Assembly: GCA_903853895.1 (NCBI GenBank)
Contig: CAINUX010000203.1
Coordinates: 44,006 to 108,005 of the forward strand
Direction of reading: 5' to 3'
Length of the DNA: 64,000 bases
From: an uncultured beta proteobacterium
Lineage (GTDB): Bacteria; Pseudomonadota; Gammaproteobacteria; Burkholderiales; Burkholderiaceae_C
The notes below the pieces were generated by a model. The model made no database searches. It was given only the letters and a program-made list of their open reading frames with translations, and was not told where the DNA came from. Every line of letters begins with the position of its first letter. The stretch's first letter is position 1. Of the stretch, positions 18,869 to 28,931 are shown piece by piece. A program made the position numbers and the translations under genes.

Positions 18869-20101
18869 ATGGTCCGCATGCAGTTTTTCAAAGACATCAG
18901 CCTCTCCGCCTTCACTGCAGGTTTTGTCGCGGTGCTGGTGGGCTTCACCAGTTCGGTGGCCATTGTTTTTCAGGCCGCGCAGGCGCTTCACGCCACGCCG
19001 GAGATGATCGCGTCCTGGATGTGGGCGCTGGGTCTGGGCATGGGCCTGTGCACGCTGGTGCTGTCGCTGTGGTGGAAAAAGCCGGTCATGGTGGCATGGA
19101 GTACGCCGGGCGCCGCTGTGCTGGCCACCGCCGGGGCCACTGGCGGGTTCTCCATCGAAGAGGCCGTGGGCGCCTTCATGGTCTGCGCGGTGCTGATCAC
19201 GTTGTCAGGAGTGACCGGCTGGTTTGAGCGGGTTATGAACCGTATCCCGCTGGCACTCGCCTCGGCCTTGCTGGCCGGCGTGTTGGCACGCTTTGGACTG
19301 GCCGGGTTTGCCGCCGCTCAGACGGCGCTGCCCCTGGTACTGGTCATGTTGCTGGCCTACCTGCTGGGCAAACGGCTGTGGCCCCGCTATGCCGTGCCAA
19401 CGACGCTTCTGGTCGCTATTGTTTTTGTAGCTACATCATCAGGTTTTACGAGGGCTGATATTGCTTTTGGCTTAACGACCCCGGTGTTGGTGGCCCCCAG
19501 CTTTACGATGACCGCCCTGGTCAGTTTGGCACTGCCGCTGTTCATCGTGACCATGGCCTCGCAGAATCTGCCGGGCGTGGCGGCGATCCAGTCCACCGGC
19601 TTTGGCGACCAGCGCGCCAAGGGCGGTGACGCGGGCATTCCCATCTCCAAAACCATCACGCTGACTGGCGTGGCCACGTTACTGCTGGCGCCGTTTGGTG
19701 CATTTGCGCTGAACCTGAGTGCCATCACCGCGGCCATCTGCATGGGCCCCGAGGCCCACAGCAACCCGGCGCGGCGCTACACAGCGGCCGTATCGTGCGG
19801 TGCGCTGTATGTGGTGATTGGCCTGTTTGGCGCGGCCATCACGGGTGTGCTGACGGCCTTCCCCAAGGAGCTGGTGGCCGCCATTGCCGGGCTCGCCCTG
19901 CTGGGCACTATTGGCGGCGCCTTGTCGTCGGCCTTGCAACATGAACCGCACCGGGAGGCCGCCATCATCACTTTCCTGGTGACGCTCAGCGGTGTTGTGG
20001 TGGCAGGCGTGGGCTCCGCCTTCTGGGGTGTGGTAGCCGGGGCGATTGCGCTGCTGGTGCAGCATGGCGGGCGCGCCACCTTGCTGCGTGCGCGGGATTA
20101 G
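18869..20101 (+). CDS. BenE family benzoate/H+ symporter-like transporter
   Basis: 410 aa, many TM; AGFVAVLVGFTSSVAIVFQAAQA, BenE-type. Confidence 0.85.
   Translation: MVRMQFFKDISLSAFTAGFVAVLVGFTSSVAIVFQAAQALHATPEMIASWMWALGLGMGLCTLVLSLWWKKPVMVAWSTPGAAVLATAGATGGFSIEEAVGAFMVCAVLITLSGVTGWFERVMNRIPLALASALLAGVLARFGLAGFAAAQTALPLVLVMLLAYLLGKRLWPRYAVPTTLLVAIVFVATSSGFTRADIAFGLTTPVLVAPSFTMTALVSLALPLFIVTMASQNLPGVAAIQSTGFGDQRAKGGDAGIPISKTITLTGVATLLLAPFGAFALNLSAITAAICMGPEAHSNPARRYTAAVSCGALYVVIGLFGAAITGVLTAFPKELVAAIAGLALLGTIGGALSSALQHEPHREAAIITFLVTLSGVVVAGVGSAFWGVVAGAIALLVQHGGRATLLRARD
19415..19462 (+). repeat. Dispersed 48-bp repeat, copy 4 (inside benE-like gene)
   Basis: GCTATTGTTTTTGTAGCTACATCATCAGGTTTTACGAGGGCTGATATT. 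Confidence 0.8.
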
Positions 20102-20176
20102 CCTCACACATGATGGGAAGGCGGGCTCGTTGTAGAGTTCCCCCACCCCGGTTTTTCAACTAGTCTGGTAGACCCT

Positions 20177-21121
20177 ATGGAAATTCTCTTTGTCAGTGAC
20201 CCGCTTGCGTCCTTCAAGATATACAAGGACACCACCTTCGCGATGATGCGAGAAGCCCAGCGCCGGGGCCACACCATTCACGCCTGTGAGCCGCAACATC
20301 TCGTTTGGGAGCGCGGCGGCGTGGTCCAGGCGCAGGTGCGCAGCATCACCTTGACGGGTGCGCCCGACAACTGGTTTGCCGAAACCGCTCTATCGGTGCG
20401 TGCCATCAAGGACTTTGGTGCCGTGGTGATGCGCAAGGACCCCCCCTTTGACAGCGAATTTTTCTATGCCACGCATTTGCTGGAGCAGGCCGAGCGCGAA
20501 GGCGCCAAGGTCTTCAACAAGCCACGCGCGTTGCGAGACCACCCGGAAAAGCTTGCGATTCTGGAGTTTCCGCAGTTCATTGGTCCCACGCTGGTGACGC
20601 GCGACGCAGAAGCCATCAAACGCTTCCATGCCGAGCACCAGGACATCATCCTGAAGCCGCTGGACGGCATGGGCGGCATGGGGATCTTCCGTGTGAAGGC
20701 GGACGGCCTGAACCTGGGCGGCATCATTGAAACCCTGAACAAGGACGGCGCCGAGACCGTGATGGTGCAGAAATTCCTGCCGGCCATTGCCCAGGGCGAC
20801 AAGCGGGTGCTGGTCATCGGTGGCAAGGCGGTCCCGTTTTGCCTGGCTCGCATTCCGCAGGGCAACGAGGTCCGTGGCAACCTGGCTGTGGGTGGCAAGG
20901 GCGTGGCGCTGCCGCTGAGCGATTCCGACCGGAGCATTGCCGAAAGTCTGGGTCCCATCCTTGCGGCGCGCGGACTGTTGCTGGTTGGGCTGGATGTGAT
21001 TGGCGGCAGCCTGACCGAAATCAACGTGACCAGCCCGACCTGCTTTCAGGAAATCAGCGACCAGACCGGCTTCGACGTGGCGGCTATGTTCGTCGATGCG
21101 CTGGAGGCTGCAGCGCGCTGA
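20177..21121 (+). CDS. gshB: Glutathione synthase
   Basis: MEILFVSDPLASFKIYKDTTFAMMREAQRRGH; DIILKPLDGMGGMGIFRV; ATP-grasp. Confidence 0.93.
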   Translation: MEILFVSDPLASFKIYKDTTFAMMREAQRRGHTIHACEPQHLVWERGGVVQAQVRSITLTGAPDNWFAETALSVRAIKDFGAVVMRKDPPFDSEFFYATHLLEQAEREGAKVFNKPRALRDHPEKLAILEFPQFIGPTLVTRDAEAIKRFHAEHQDIILKPLDGMGGMGIFRVKADGLNLGGIIETLNKDGAETVMVQKFLPAIAQGDKRVLVIGGKAVPFCLARIPQGNEVRGNLAVGGKGVALPLSDSDRSIAESLGPILAARGLLLVGLDVIGGSLTEINVTSPTCFQEISDQTGFDVAAMFVDALEAAAR

Positions 21122-21128
21122 CGACCAT

Positions 21129-21977
21129 TCATTTCGCCAGTTTTTTCAGATTGGAATCGGCGGGTCGTTCTCTTGCTAACGCTTGCCAGATGGTTTGTGC
21201 ATCGTCGGTGGCGCCGGCCTGTTGTAACTGGGCGGCGTAGAGGACCCAGGCCGAAAACGACGCGTCGGGCGCTGGCTTGATCAAGTCCAGAATCCGGGCA
21301 GCATCCGCAGCTACCACTGAAAAGCCCGTGCTGGTGGCGTTTGCAACCGGCTCGCCCGTCTGGTTGAGCGGCTCAACTTTCCACGTGTACCGGTTGCCCA
21401 GGCGCAGGCCGGAATCGGGCGTGAGCGCCAATTGTGCTTCCGTGGTGTTGCGTTGCCAGATGGTTTTGTTGGTGTCATCGCTGACAGTCACCCGGTAGCT
21501 ACTGGCTCCCGCCATGTGCTCCCACCGCAAGGTCGGCGTGGTATCCGGTATGGCCGTATTGGACGGATACATAGGGAGCTTGCCCAGCAAAACGGACCCG
21601 CCGCGCATGGTCATGGAAGCCCGGGAAAGCTTGCCGGTGGCAATCCTGACATCGGGCAGCGAACCCTCTGCAACACTGCGCATCTTGACCGTGCCTGTGG
21701 TCACGGACAGCACACCGCCGCTGGTGATGCGAAACTGGCCGGGGCCGCTGGCAAGGTACTCCTTGCCTGTGACCAGGTCGATCGCGGAAAATTGGAAGCC
21801 TGCGGGCGCGTCGACCAGGCTGCCATTGGCCATTTCGTTCAGTATCGCCAGCGGTGGTTTGCTGACAAGACCGGGCTTGCCGGTCACGTCCGTAATCAGG
21901 ACGTCGGCCCGGCCGGTGGATGGCTGAAAGAGGCTGGTGACCAGTATGGCAAGGGTGGTGGCTCTCAGCAGGCTCAT
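21129..21977 (-). CDS. Exported FecR-domain-like protein
   Basis: Signal peptide; FecR-like GPGQFRITSGGVLSVTTGTVKMRS; overlaps upstream cyclase stop (ATGA). Confidence 0.65.
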   Translation of the reverse strand: MSLLRATTLAILVTSLFQPSTGRADVLITDVTGKPGLVSKPPLAILNEMANGSLVDAPAGFQFSAIDLVTGKEYLASGPGQFRITSGGVLSVTTGTVKMRSVAEGSLPDVRIATGKLSRASMTMRGGSVLLGKLPMYPSNTAIPDTTPTLRWEHMAGASSYRVTVSDDTNKTIWQRNTTEAQLALTPDSGLRLGNRYTWKVEPLNQTGEPVANATSTGFSVVAADAARILDLIKPAPDASFSAWVLYAAQLQQAGATDDAQTIWQALARERPADSNLKKLAK

Positions 21978-23752
21978 GGGCTGTTCCCCGGTTCGGGTTT
22001 CCAGGCAAATACTGCGATTGCAGAATGACCCCGGATCGACATCGTGCCCATGGAAACCAGGGCCCGGGTGTCTTGGACGTGATGGTACACATTGCTGGAG
22101 AGCAGGACAGGAAATCCGGAGTCCTTGGTCAGCCCCTCGATGCGCGATGCCGCATTGACCGTGTCGCCAATCGCGGAATATTCATATCGGTCACGAGAGC
22201 CGACATAGCCCATCACGGCAGGTCCGTAATGCAAGCCGACGCCAATGTCGATGGCGGGCGCGTCCATGGAAAGCTGCTCGGCGTTGAAGCGCCCCAACTC
22301 CCGGATCATGGACTGCGCACAGGCCAGAGCGTCGTCACAGGCGGTGTTGGACGCAACGGGCGCGCCAAACACGGCCATGAGGCCATCCCCGATGAATTTG
22401 TCCAGCGTTCCGCCATGGCTGTGAATGGTGCCCACCATGCGGTCAAAGTAGCGGTTGAGCAACGCGGTGACCTGTTCCGGAGGCATGGATTCGCTCAATG
22501 TGGTGAACCCTCGAATATCGGCGAACAGCACACAGATTTCCGATCGGACGCCGTCCATCTTCGGGTCGAGATTGCCGGCCAGAATCTCGGTCATCACGTC
22601 GGGGCTGACAAATCCGCCAAAGGTGTCGCGCAGCCTTTTGCGCTCGCGTATCAATAGCCAGGCATTGACCGCAGCCTTGGCGCCAACCCCCCCGGCCCAC
22701 GCGACGCAGAGGGACAGTGAAGCAACTGCCCAACCCGAGCGCAGCAAGACCAAGGAACTGACCTGAATGGCAATGGCCAGCACGACCATGCCAGCCCAGG
22801 TCCAGGCGCCTGGTCTAAGCCACCACCCCAGGGCCAACAACACCATGACTGCCAACTGGTACGGGAGCGCCAGCGGTTGGACCATGGCATTGCCCATCAT
22901 GCTGCGCAGTTGTTGTGCGTGAACGAGGACACCGTGTGAGGTTCCGTGTGGGGTGTTCCAGCTGCCCAAGGCCAGAGGTGTGCGCTGGTGGTCGTCGAAC
23001 GACATGACGCTACCCAGGAAGACGGCTTTGTTGGCGAAAGCGGCGCGCAGCAGATCCACCTGTCCTTCGCGCTGCCACGCAAGCACCGTGCGCAGAGGCA
23101 GGTATTGGAAGGCCGGACGGATGGCATAGTTGATGAGGCCCGGTGACGTTGGCACACCAATGGCACGCGCCATCTGTCCCGACAGCGTCGGAACCGGATT
23201 CTCCCCGTCACCGATTTTTTCGTCGAACACGCGAATCACCCCATCGGCGTCGGTGACGACGAAGATATACCCGAAGCCGGCCGCGCCCACCAGTGTTCTG
23301 AACAACGGGTGCACCGGTCTGGGGTTGCCGTCGCTGTCGGCGCTCAGTCCCAGTACCAGCGGGGCAATAGGTCGCAGTTTCAGGATGCCTCGCGCCAGAG
23401 TCGCATCCAGCCCTGGCAGCAGCTTGTCAAACGAAACGGCGGGGAGCAGCATGTCCAGGCCCACCACCCTGGGGCGTGCCATGGCCATGGCTTCCATAAA
23501 TGCACCCAACTCCCTGTGCATCAAGGCGGTGGGGACGCCGAACTGGAGCATGTCCTCGTCATCAATGCCGACAATGGCGACAGGTTCGCTATCCAGGATG
23601 GGTTGCTCGATGGACAGGAAGCGGAACTGCTGATCGCGCCATTGGCTTTCCAGCAGTTGGAATGACGGGGTTAAGAAGCACGCCAGAGCAAGCAGCCAGG
23701 GCAGGGCGAAACCCGCTGCGTTGATCCAGTGTTTTCTCGGGTGAGGTTCCAT
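21974..23752 (-). CDS. CHASE2-domain adenylate/guanylate cyclase
   Basis: N-terminal TM + CHASE2 (IVGIDDEDMLQFG), TM cluster, class III cyclase CVLFADIRGFTTLSE, KFIGDGLMAVFGAP, YSAIGDTVNAASRIEGL. Confidence 0.88.
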   Translation of the reverse strand: MEPHPRKHWINAAGFALPWLLALACFLTPSFQLLESQWRDQQFRFLSIEQPILDSEPVAIVGIDDEDMLQFGVPTALMHRELGAFMEAMAMARPRVVGLDMLLPAVSFDKLLPGLDATLARGILKLRPIAPLVLGLSADSDGNPRPVHPLFRTLVGAAGFGYIFVVTDADGVIRVFDEKIGDGENPVPTLSGQMARAIGVPTSPGLINYAIRPAFQYLPLRTVLAWQREGQVDLLRAAFANKAVFLGSVMSFDDHQRTPLALGSWNTPHGTSHGVLVHAQQLRSMMGNAMVQPLALPYQLAVMVLLALGWWLRPGAWTWAGMVVLAIAIQVSSLVLLRSGWAVASLSLCVAWAGGVGAKAAVNAWLLIRERKRLRDTFGGFVSPDVMTEILAGNLDPKMDGVRSEICVLFADIRGFTTLSESMPPEQVTALLNRYFDRMVGTIHSHGGTLDKFIGDGLMAVFGAPVASNTACDDALACAQSMIRELGRFNAEQLSMDAPAIDIGVGLHYGPAVMGYVGSRDRYEYSAIGDTVNAASRIEGLTKDSGFPVLLSSNVYHHVQDTRALVSMGTMSIRGHSAIAVFAWKPEPGNSP

Positions 23753-23760
23753 TGCCAGTT

Positions 23761-26688
23761 TTAGCGCTTCACCAGTGCAATAGGGAAGTCGCTGATTCCC
23801 GACGGTGTGATGCTGACTGGTGACTGCTGTCCCTTGGTCAGTTCTTTTACTCGCTCCGCCACGTAGAAGTCCAGCGCCTTGTGGGATATGACTCCGGTTT
23901 TCCGGAAGTCTGCCTTGCCGGTCAGTCCTTCCACGACCGCCTTGGTAAACGCGCCATTGCCCCACTCAGGTGCCTCTCTTGAAAACTGTCGGCCGGTTGA
24001 CGCTGCAAAAACAATGACGCCATTTTCGGCGGATGCCAGTTCATTGACGACAGCATTGACATCAACCACGCCACGGGTCTTTGCCGTGCCCAGGGCGTTG
24101 CCCGAGTGGCAGCTGTCAATGAAAAACAAGGCTTTTCCTGCAATGCTGTTCAACGCCAGTTTGATGTCGTTTTGCGCAACCCCGGTGCGCAGCAACTGTT
24201 CCGGGTTGCCGTCGTGGGGTAGGAAGTAGTAGTTGCCAGCGTTGTCATTCAGGCCGTGTCCGGCCAGAAAAAGTATGCCGACATCGCGGGACGTTACTTC
24301 ACGCTTAAGCCATTCCAGCCCGTCCAGAACGCCGTCCTTTGTGGCTTTCCCGTCGGTGAGTATCTTGACTTCCACGTCGCGGTACAGGCTCCCCTTTTGC
24401 AGGGACATCGCCTTGCTGAAGTCACCCGCATCCTTAGCGGCGAAGTCCAGGTTGTATGAGGCATTGCGGTACTTGGACATGCCAACTGCCAGCACATAGA
24501 GCTTGGGCGCCAGGGAGCTGTCGGTTTTGGTCGGGTTTGCGGGTGATGTGTCGCGGGGTCTTGCACCAGACCACTTCACCGGCACGACCGCTGGGGTCGA
24601 TATACCGTTGCGATTCTCGGCAAATACCTGTATCTCCGAGTCGTCTGCGGGTACCTTGACTGAGATCTCACGCCCGGAGGCGCCGGGTCCATCCGAGCTT
24701 TTCGCCAGGCGTGTTTCAGGCTGCAACAGGCCGTTGACCCGAACACGTACCGATAGCACGGGTGCATCGCTGGGCGTGCGGATGGCAATGCGAAGAGTCA
24801 ATTCCGCTTTGGCGGTCGACACGTCTCCAAGCGGGGACACTATCTCCACAATCGGCGGAAGTGCGACGGCTGCAATCTCAGATCGTGGTGTACGGTTGGC
24901 ATCCAAATCGGCCAGCCGAACCGCCTCTTGAATGTCTGCTGCCCCTAACACCCTGGCAACCACATCGGGCCGATAGTATTGCCCCCGAAATCGTGAGGCC
25001 GGGAAGAAATCTGCCGCCAGGTCCTTCCCCCGGTTCAGATGCCAGCCTATCAAGTCCTCTGATCCCGGGCCTGCTGCGAAGAAGCCGGATGGTGTCCACA
25101 GTACCCATCTGCGACGGTCGGTGTGCGCAAACAAAGTCAGATGTTCAGCTCCATCTTTTGCTGCGTACCAATGGATGGTGCCGTCACTGAAGGCCGCGAC
25201 GACCCATCGGCCGTTCTCGGAAACATTGACTTGCCAGGTCGTGCCTGGCGCAGCCACTCGCCAGAGTTCTGTTCCACTCGCGTTGTAGTACCGGACGTGC
25301 TGGCTGGTTCCGATCGCAAAACCTGAGTTGTTCGATGCAACCGCTGCGGTCATGGAAATTTCGGACTCATTCAGGCTTAGGCGACGTTGGTTCAATGTGG
25401 GGTTTGTGTTTTCGAACCAATCGCCTATGACTAGGGGAGGCTTCCCGGCGCCCGGTGGTTTCCATTGCGGTTGGGGTGCAGTCCACTGCAACTGCACGAC
25501 GTCGAATGCGGCAACATCACCCGTTCCTTGACTGCTGTTTAAAGGAAATGCAACGCTTGCCCCGTCTCGGGATAAACGAAAAGCGCTGCGTGCATTGCGG
25601 AAGTCCGCCAGGGCACTGCCAAACGATTGATTGGTATATCCACTGGTAGTGCTTTTTAGCCAACCCCACGAAGGTTCAGCAGACGCGTAGACCACGCGGC
25701 CGTCGGCTAAGGTGTGGACACCGACCACACTGTTGCTGGCAACACTTTCGTCGTTTGCAGCACCCTTGCCGCCCTGTCGCCAGCGCCGAAGGACGTTCAA
25801 GCGATCTGCACCTCGCCAGGTTCCCGCAGCGAGCAAGTCCTCACCATCTCGTGTCCAGGAAACAGCGTTCAGACTGCCGCCCGAAATACCTGTAGTGCTG
25901 GGAGCGTAGGCCAGTTGCAAGGTGTCTGCGTTCAATACGGCAACCGAGGTTGAGTCCGAAAACCCCACGGCCAGGAGTCGATTGTCCGGTGACCAGGCTA
26001 CGCCAAACGGCTGCCGCCCTTGGTTGGGGCGGGTGCTGCCTGCAAGTCTGAGGGGCCGTTGCGTTGCGTCGTAAGCACGGATCAACCCGTCGGTACTTGC
26101 CACGGCGAGTCGGGCACCGTCCCAAGAGAACTTGGCCCCGGTGACTGCACCCTCGTAGCGGTTGTCGCTGCCGGTCTCGCGGCTGCTGTGCCAGCCAGAA
26201 TCGCTGCTGAACAGGCGAACGCCATTTACACCCCACAGCCCTACGGCGAGAGTCCTTCCGTCAGGGGAGAACGTGAGTTGAGTGACAACATCTGGCAATC
26301 CGGTGATGCGATGCCAAAGTGCGCCACTGGATCGATCAAACAGGTAGACGTCGTTGTCCGCGGACCACCCGCCCACCGCCACCATGGCACCGTCCGGAGT
26401 CATTGCCGCAGCAAAGAGCTTTCCGTCGTTACCTGGGCCCACCGGGGGTCTCAGGACTTGCAATAGCTTGCCACTTTCAAGATCCCAGATGCTGGCCGTC
26501 TTGTCTTCCGCAGCCGTTACGGCATACCGCCCTTTGCTGTCAACATCGATTGCACGAATGGGCGCGCTGTGCGAACCAATACTGGTCCGCAATATAGGGA
26601 CTTCCGCTGGCTGGTCTGGACCCGCAAAGGAATTCCAGACGCATGTGGCAAGTGCAAAGGCACACACGCGGCTGAAATACGTCTTCAC
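23761..26688 (-). CDS. Exported WD40-repeat protein with C-terminal caspase (peptidase C14) domain
   Basis: Signal peptide; WD40 repeats; KLYVLAVGMSKYRN, LFLAGHGLND (His), FFIDSCHSGN (Cys). Confidence 0.9.
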   Translation of the reverse strand: MKTYFSRVCAFALATCVWNSFAGPDQPAEVPILRTSIGSHSAPIRAIDVDSKGRYAVTAAEDKTASIWDLESGKLLQVLRPPVGPGNDGKLFAAAMTPDGAMVAVGGWSADNDVYLFDRSSGALWHRITGLPDVVTQLTFSPDGRTLAVGLWGVNGVRLFSSDSGWHSSRETGSDNRYEGAVTGAKFSWDGARLAVASTDGLIRAYDATQRPLRLAGSTRPNQGRQPFGVAWSPDNRLLAVGFSDSTSVAVLNADTLQLAYAPSTTGISGGSLNAVSWTRDGEDLLAAGTWRGADRLNVLRRWRQGGKGAANDESVASNSVVGVHTLADGRVVYASAEPSWGWLKSTTSGYTNQSFGSALADFRNARSAFRLSRDGASVAFPLNSSQGTGDVAAFDVVQLQWTAPQPQWKPPGAGKPPLVIGDWFENTNPTLNQRRLSLNESEISMTAAVASNNSGFAIGTSQHVRYYNASGTELWRVAAPGTTWQVNVSENGRWVVAAFSDGTIHWYAAKDGAEHLTLFAHTDRRRWVLWTPSGFFAAGPGSEDLIGWHLNRGKDLAADFFPASRFRGQYYRPDVVARVLGAADIQEAVRLADLDANRTPRSEIAAVALPPIVEIVSPLGDVSTAKAELTLRIAIRTPSDAPVLSVRVRVNGLLQPETRLAKSSDGPGASGREISVKVPADDSEIQVFAENRNGISTPAVVPVKWSGARPRDTSPANPTKTDSSLAPKLYVLAVGMSKYRNASYNLDFAAKDAGDFSKAMSLQKGSLYRDVEVKILTDGKATKDGVLDGLEWLKREVTSRDVGILFLAGHGLNDNAGNYYFLPHDGNPEQLLRTGVAQNDIKLALNSIAGKALFFIDSCHSGNALGTAKTRGVVDVNAVVNELASAENGVIVFAASTGRQFSREAPEWGNGAFTKAVVEGLTGKADFRKTGVISHKALDFYVAERVKELTKGQQSPVSITPSGISDFPIALVKR

Positions 26689-26700
26689 TGTGGCCCTGAC

Positions 26701-27993
26701 TCAACTCGTCGTCGGACATTGCGCCGATTTGAATTCGATGCGCCGATCCAGGGAGTCAAAGGGATCGCCTTTTCCGGTGGCAACCAGTGCCTCGCTGGAA
26801 CCATAGCCCTTCGTTGATATCACGTTTGCCAGATCCTTGCGTTCTGCGAGCAGACGCTGCTTGACGTATTCGGCGCGCTGAAGCGCCAGGCGTTCGTTGA
26901 GTGGCTCCGAGCCTCCACGGCCGGTATGGCCGCCAACCTCAAAGCAGGTCTCGGAGGTTTTCGCCAATTTCGATGACACACTGGCCAGTTCCTTGATCCA
27001 CCGGTCGTAAGGATTTTCATCTTTGGCCAGTGCCGAACCACCGCTTTGGAAACCAAATTTGACCGCCAGGCGTTTCGCGCTCATACCCTGTGATGCCATT
27101 TTCGAGAACACCTGCATGGCTGCATCGCGACGCCCCAATTTGACGTTGGAGAGGTAGATCCCCGTGTGCACCCTGGCCTGGTCACCTGCCGGGTTTCGCA
27201 ACAGGGCGGTAAAGAGAGCCAGAGAATCCTTGTACTTCTTGCTGTTGTACGCTTTGGTGGCCTCGTCGATGCCGGCAACGACGCTCACCTTGTCCAGGTA
27301 GGCTGTATTGATAGGGTCTCCCGCGCTGGTGCCCTGGCAAGTCTTGATATAGCCTTCCACGATTTTGTCATTGACCCAAAGGGGTGCATCGCGAAAGTAG
27401 GGCAAGGGTGTCGGATCGATGCCGTCAGTTTGTGACCTGGCAAACCCCTTGCTGACAATCTTGCCAGTCTTGAGATCGGCGAGTGCAAAGCAAACGCGAT
27501 AAGCGTCACGTTCGCCCGAGGCCTTGCCTTGCAGGTTGATAGGGGTAAACGTTCCTATGAATACCAGCGGCGCCGCGGCCAGGTTGGCGGCATTAAAGGG
27601 CTTGACCTGGTACCGGGGATAGTTGTTGGAAACAATTTCTGTGACCTGCTGTTCCAGTGCAACCGTGGCGACGGACTGCATCCCCGTCGTTCCATCGACC
27701 AGGGGATCAATGACCAGACTGAAGGATTGGCCATCGGGCAATTTGGCTTTCGTGAACAAATCGCGTGCGGCCAGTTTGACTGCATCCCCATAGGGCAGTG
27801 CAACAACGACCGGCGGTGCGACAGGAGCAGGCTGTGCTACCGCCACGGTGGCCGGCGCTGCTGGGACTGGGGCTCGCACAACCTCCTGCGGCGCGCATGC
27901 AATCATGGACGCGCCAAGGAGCGGGACCCACTTGAAACACCCTTTGGATGCATGGCGGGTCCGGCAGGGAACGCTGGGTAAAAAGTGTTTCAT
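26701..27993 (-). CDS. OmpA-domain lipoprotein with TPR-like middle region
   Basis: Lipobox-like SMIAC; C-terminal EVGGHTGRGGSEPLNERLALQRAEYVKQRLL...GYGSSEAL...DRRIEF. Confidence 0.75.
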   Translation of the reverse strand: MKHFLPSVPCRTRHASKGCFKWVPLLGASMIACAPQEVVRAPVPAAPATVAVAQPAPVAPPVVVALPYGDAVKLAARDLFTKAKLPDGQSFSLVIDPLVDGTTGMQSVATVALEQQVTEIVSNNYPRYQVKPFNAANLAAAPLVFIGTFTPINLQGKASGERDAYRVCFALADLKTGKIVSKGFARSQTDGIDPTPLPYFRDAPLWVNDKIVEGYIKTCQGTSAGDPINTAYLDKVSVVAGIDEATKAYNSKKYKDSLALFTALLRNPAGDQARVHTGIYLSNVKLGRRDAAMQVFSKMASQGMSAKRLAVKFGFQSGGSALAKDENPYDRWIKELASVSSKLAKTSETCFEVGGHTGRGGSEPLNERLALQRAEYVKQRLLAERKDLANVISTKGYGSSEALVATGKGDPFDSLDRRIEFKSAQCPTTS

Positions 27994-28119
27994 GGAATGG
28001 CCTCGAACGAGTGACGTGAGTTACACCATACTGACTGCGCGAATTTAGTCCAATTGCGTGAACAATGCAAAGAGAATCAACGCTGCCCCGATCTGGGGCT
28101 GGTGTGCCCAAACTCCCGG

Positions 28120-28905
28120 TCAGTCGGTGAGCGGTGCACCATCTACAAAGACCTTGAATTCACCCGGTTCCATGGCGACCCAGTCTTCGTTGGTTGTCAG
28201 CGGTTCGGTCACTACGATGGCCAGACGATCCTCGGGTCCATTGAGTTCGGCCAGGTCTACATTCACGTCTTCGTCCTTCAGCTGGACCTGGGTGAAAGGG
28301 TGTTGACGCACCACATAGTGCAACTTGGTGCTGGCATGTGCCCACAGGGCCTGTCCGTTGCTCAGCAGGAAATTGAAGGTGCCGTGCTTGGCAATCCGGG
28401 GCACCAGTTCGCGCAGCGTGTGCGTGAGCTCTTCGACACTGGGCACGCCGGAGTGTGATTTGTTGAGCTCCTGCAATAGCCAGCAAAAAGCCAGTTCGCT
28501 GTCGGTGTCGCCGACCGGTTTGAAAGCCCCGTGCAGCATCGGATGAAAGTCTTTCAAATCGCCGTTGTGGGCAAATACCCAGTAGCGGCCCCACAGCTCG
28601 CGCACAAAGGGATGGCAGTTTTCCAGACTGACCTGGCCCACTGTGGCCTTGCGCACGTGGGCGACGACGTTGTGGCTCTTGATCGGGTAGGTGCGCAGCA
28701 TTTGCGCAATCGGGGATGTGGCGGCGCTTTCCTTGTCGACGAAATAGCGCGCAGCCTTGCCGGGCTTTTGCCCGTCACTTTCAAAGAAGGCGATGCCCCA
28801 GCCGTCAGAATGGTGGTCGGTGCAGCCACCGCGTTGCGAAAACCCGGTAAAACTCAGCGTCAGACTGGCCGGCAGCCGGCTGTTCATTCCAAGGAGTTGG
28901 CACAT
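28120..28905 (-). CDS. Class II glutamine amidotransferase, YafJ-like
   Basis: MCQLLGMNSRLPASLTLSFTGFSQRGGCTDHHSDGWGIAFFE; N-terminal Cys2. Confidence 0.9.
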   Translation of the reverse strand: MCQLLGMNSRLPASLTLSFTGFSQRGGCTDHHSDGWGIAFFESDGQKPGKAARYFVDKESAATSPIAQMLRTYPIKSHNVVAHVRKATVGQVSLENCHPFVRELWGRYWVFAHNGDLKDFHPMLHGAFKPVGDTDSELAFCWLLQELNKSHSGVPSVEELTHTLRELVPRIAKHGTFNFLLSNGQALWAHASTKLHYVVRQHPFTQVQLKDEDVNVDLAELNGPEDRLAIVVTEPLTTNEDWVAMEPGEFKVFVDGAPLTD

Positions 28906-28931
28906 GCAAACAGTTTACACGGCGAACGGCG

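Noticed and set aside
12537-21121. gshA and gshB separated by TonB receptor, kup, GNAT and BenE genes as a novel island
   Set aside because: Genes have ordinary composition and no mobile element borders; without comparative data there is no basis to call an insertion.
26805-26825. ATAGCCCTTCG as a degenerate repeat copy in the OmpA-like gene
   Set aside because: Only the GAAGGGCTA part matches; no TAGCT/GCTATT at the right distances.
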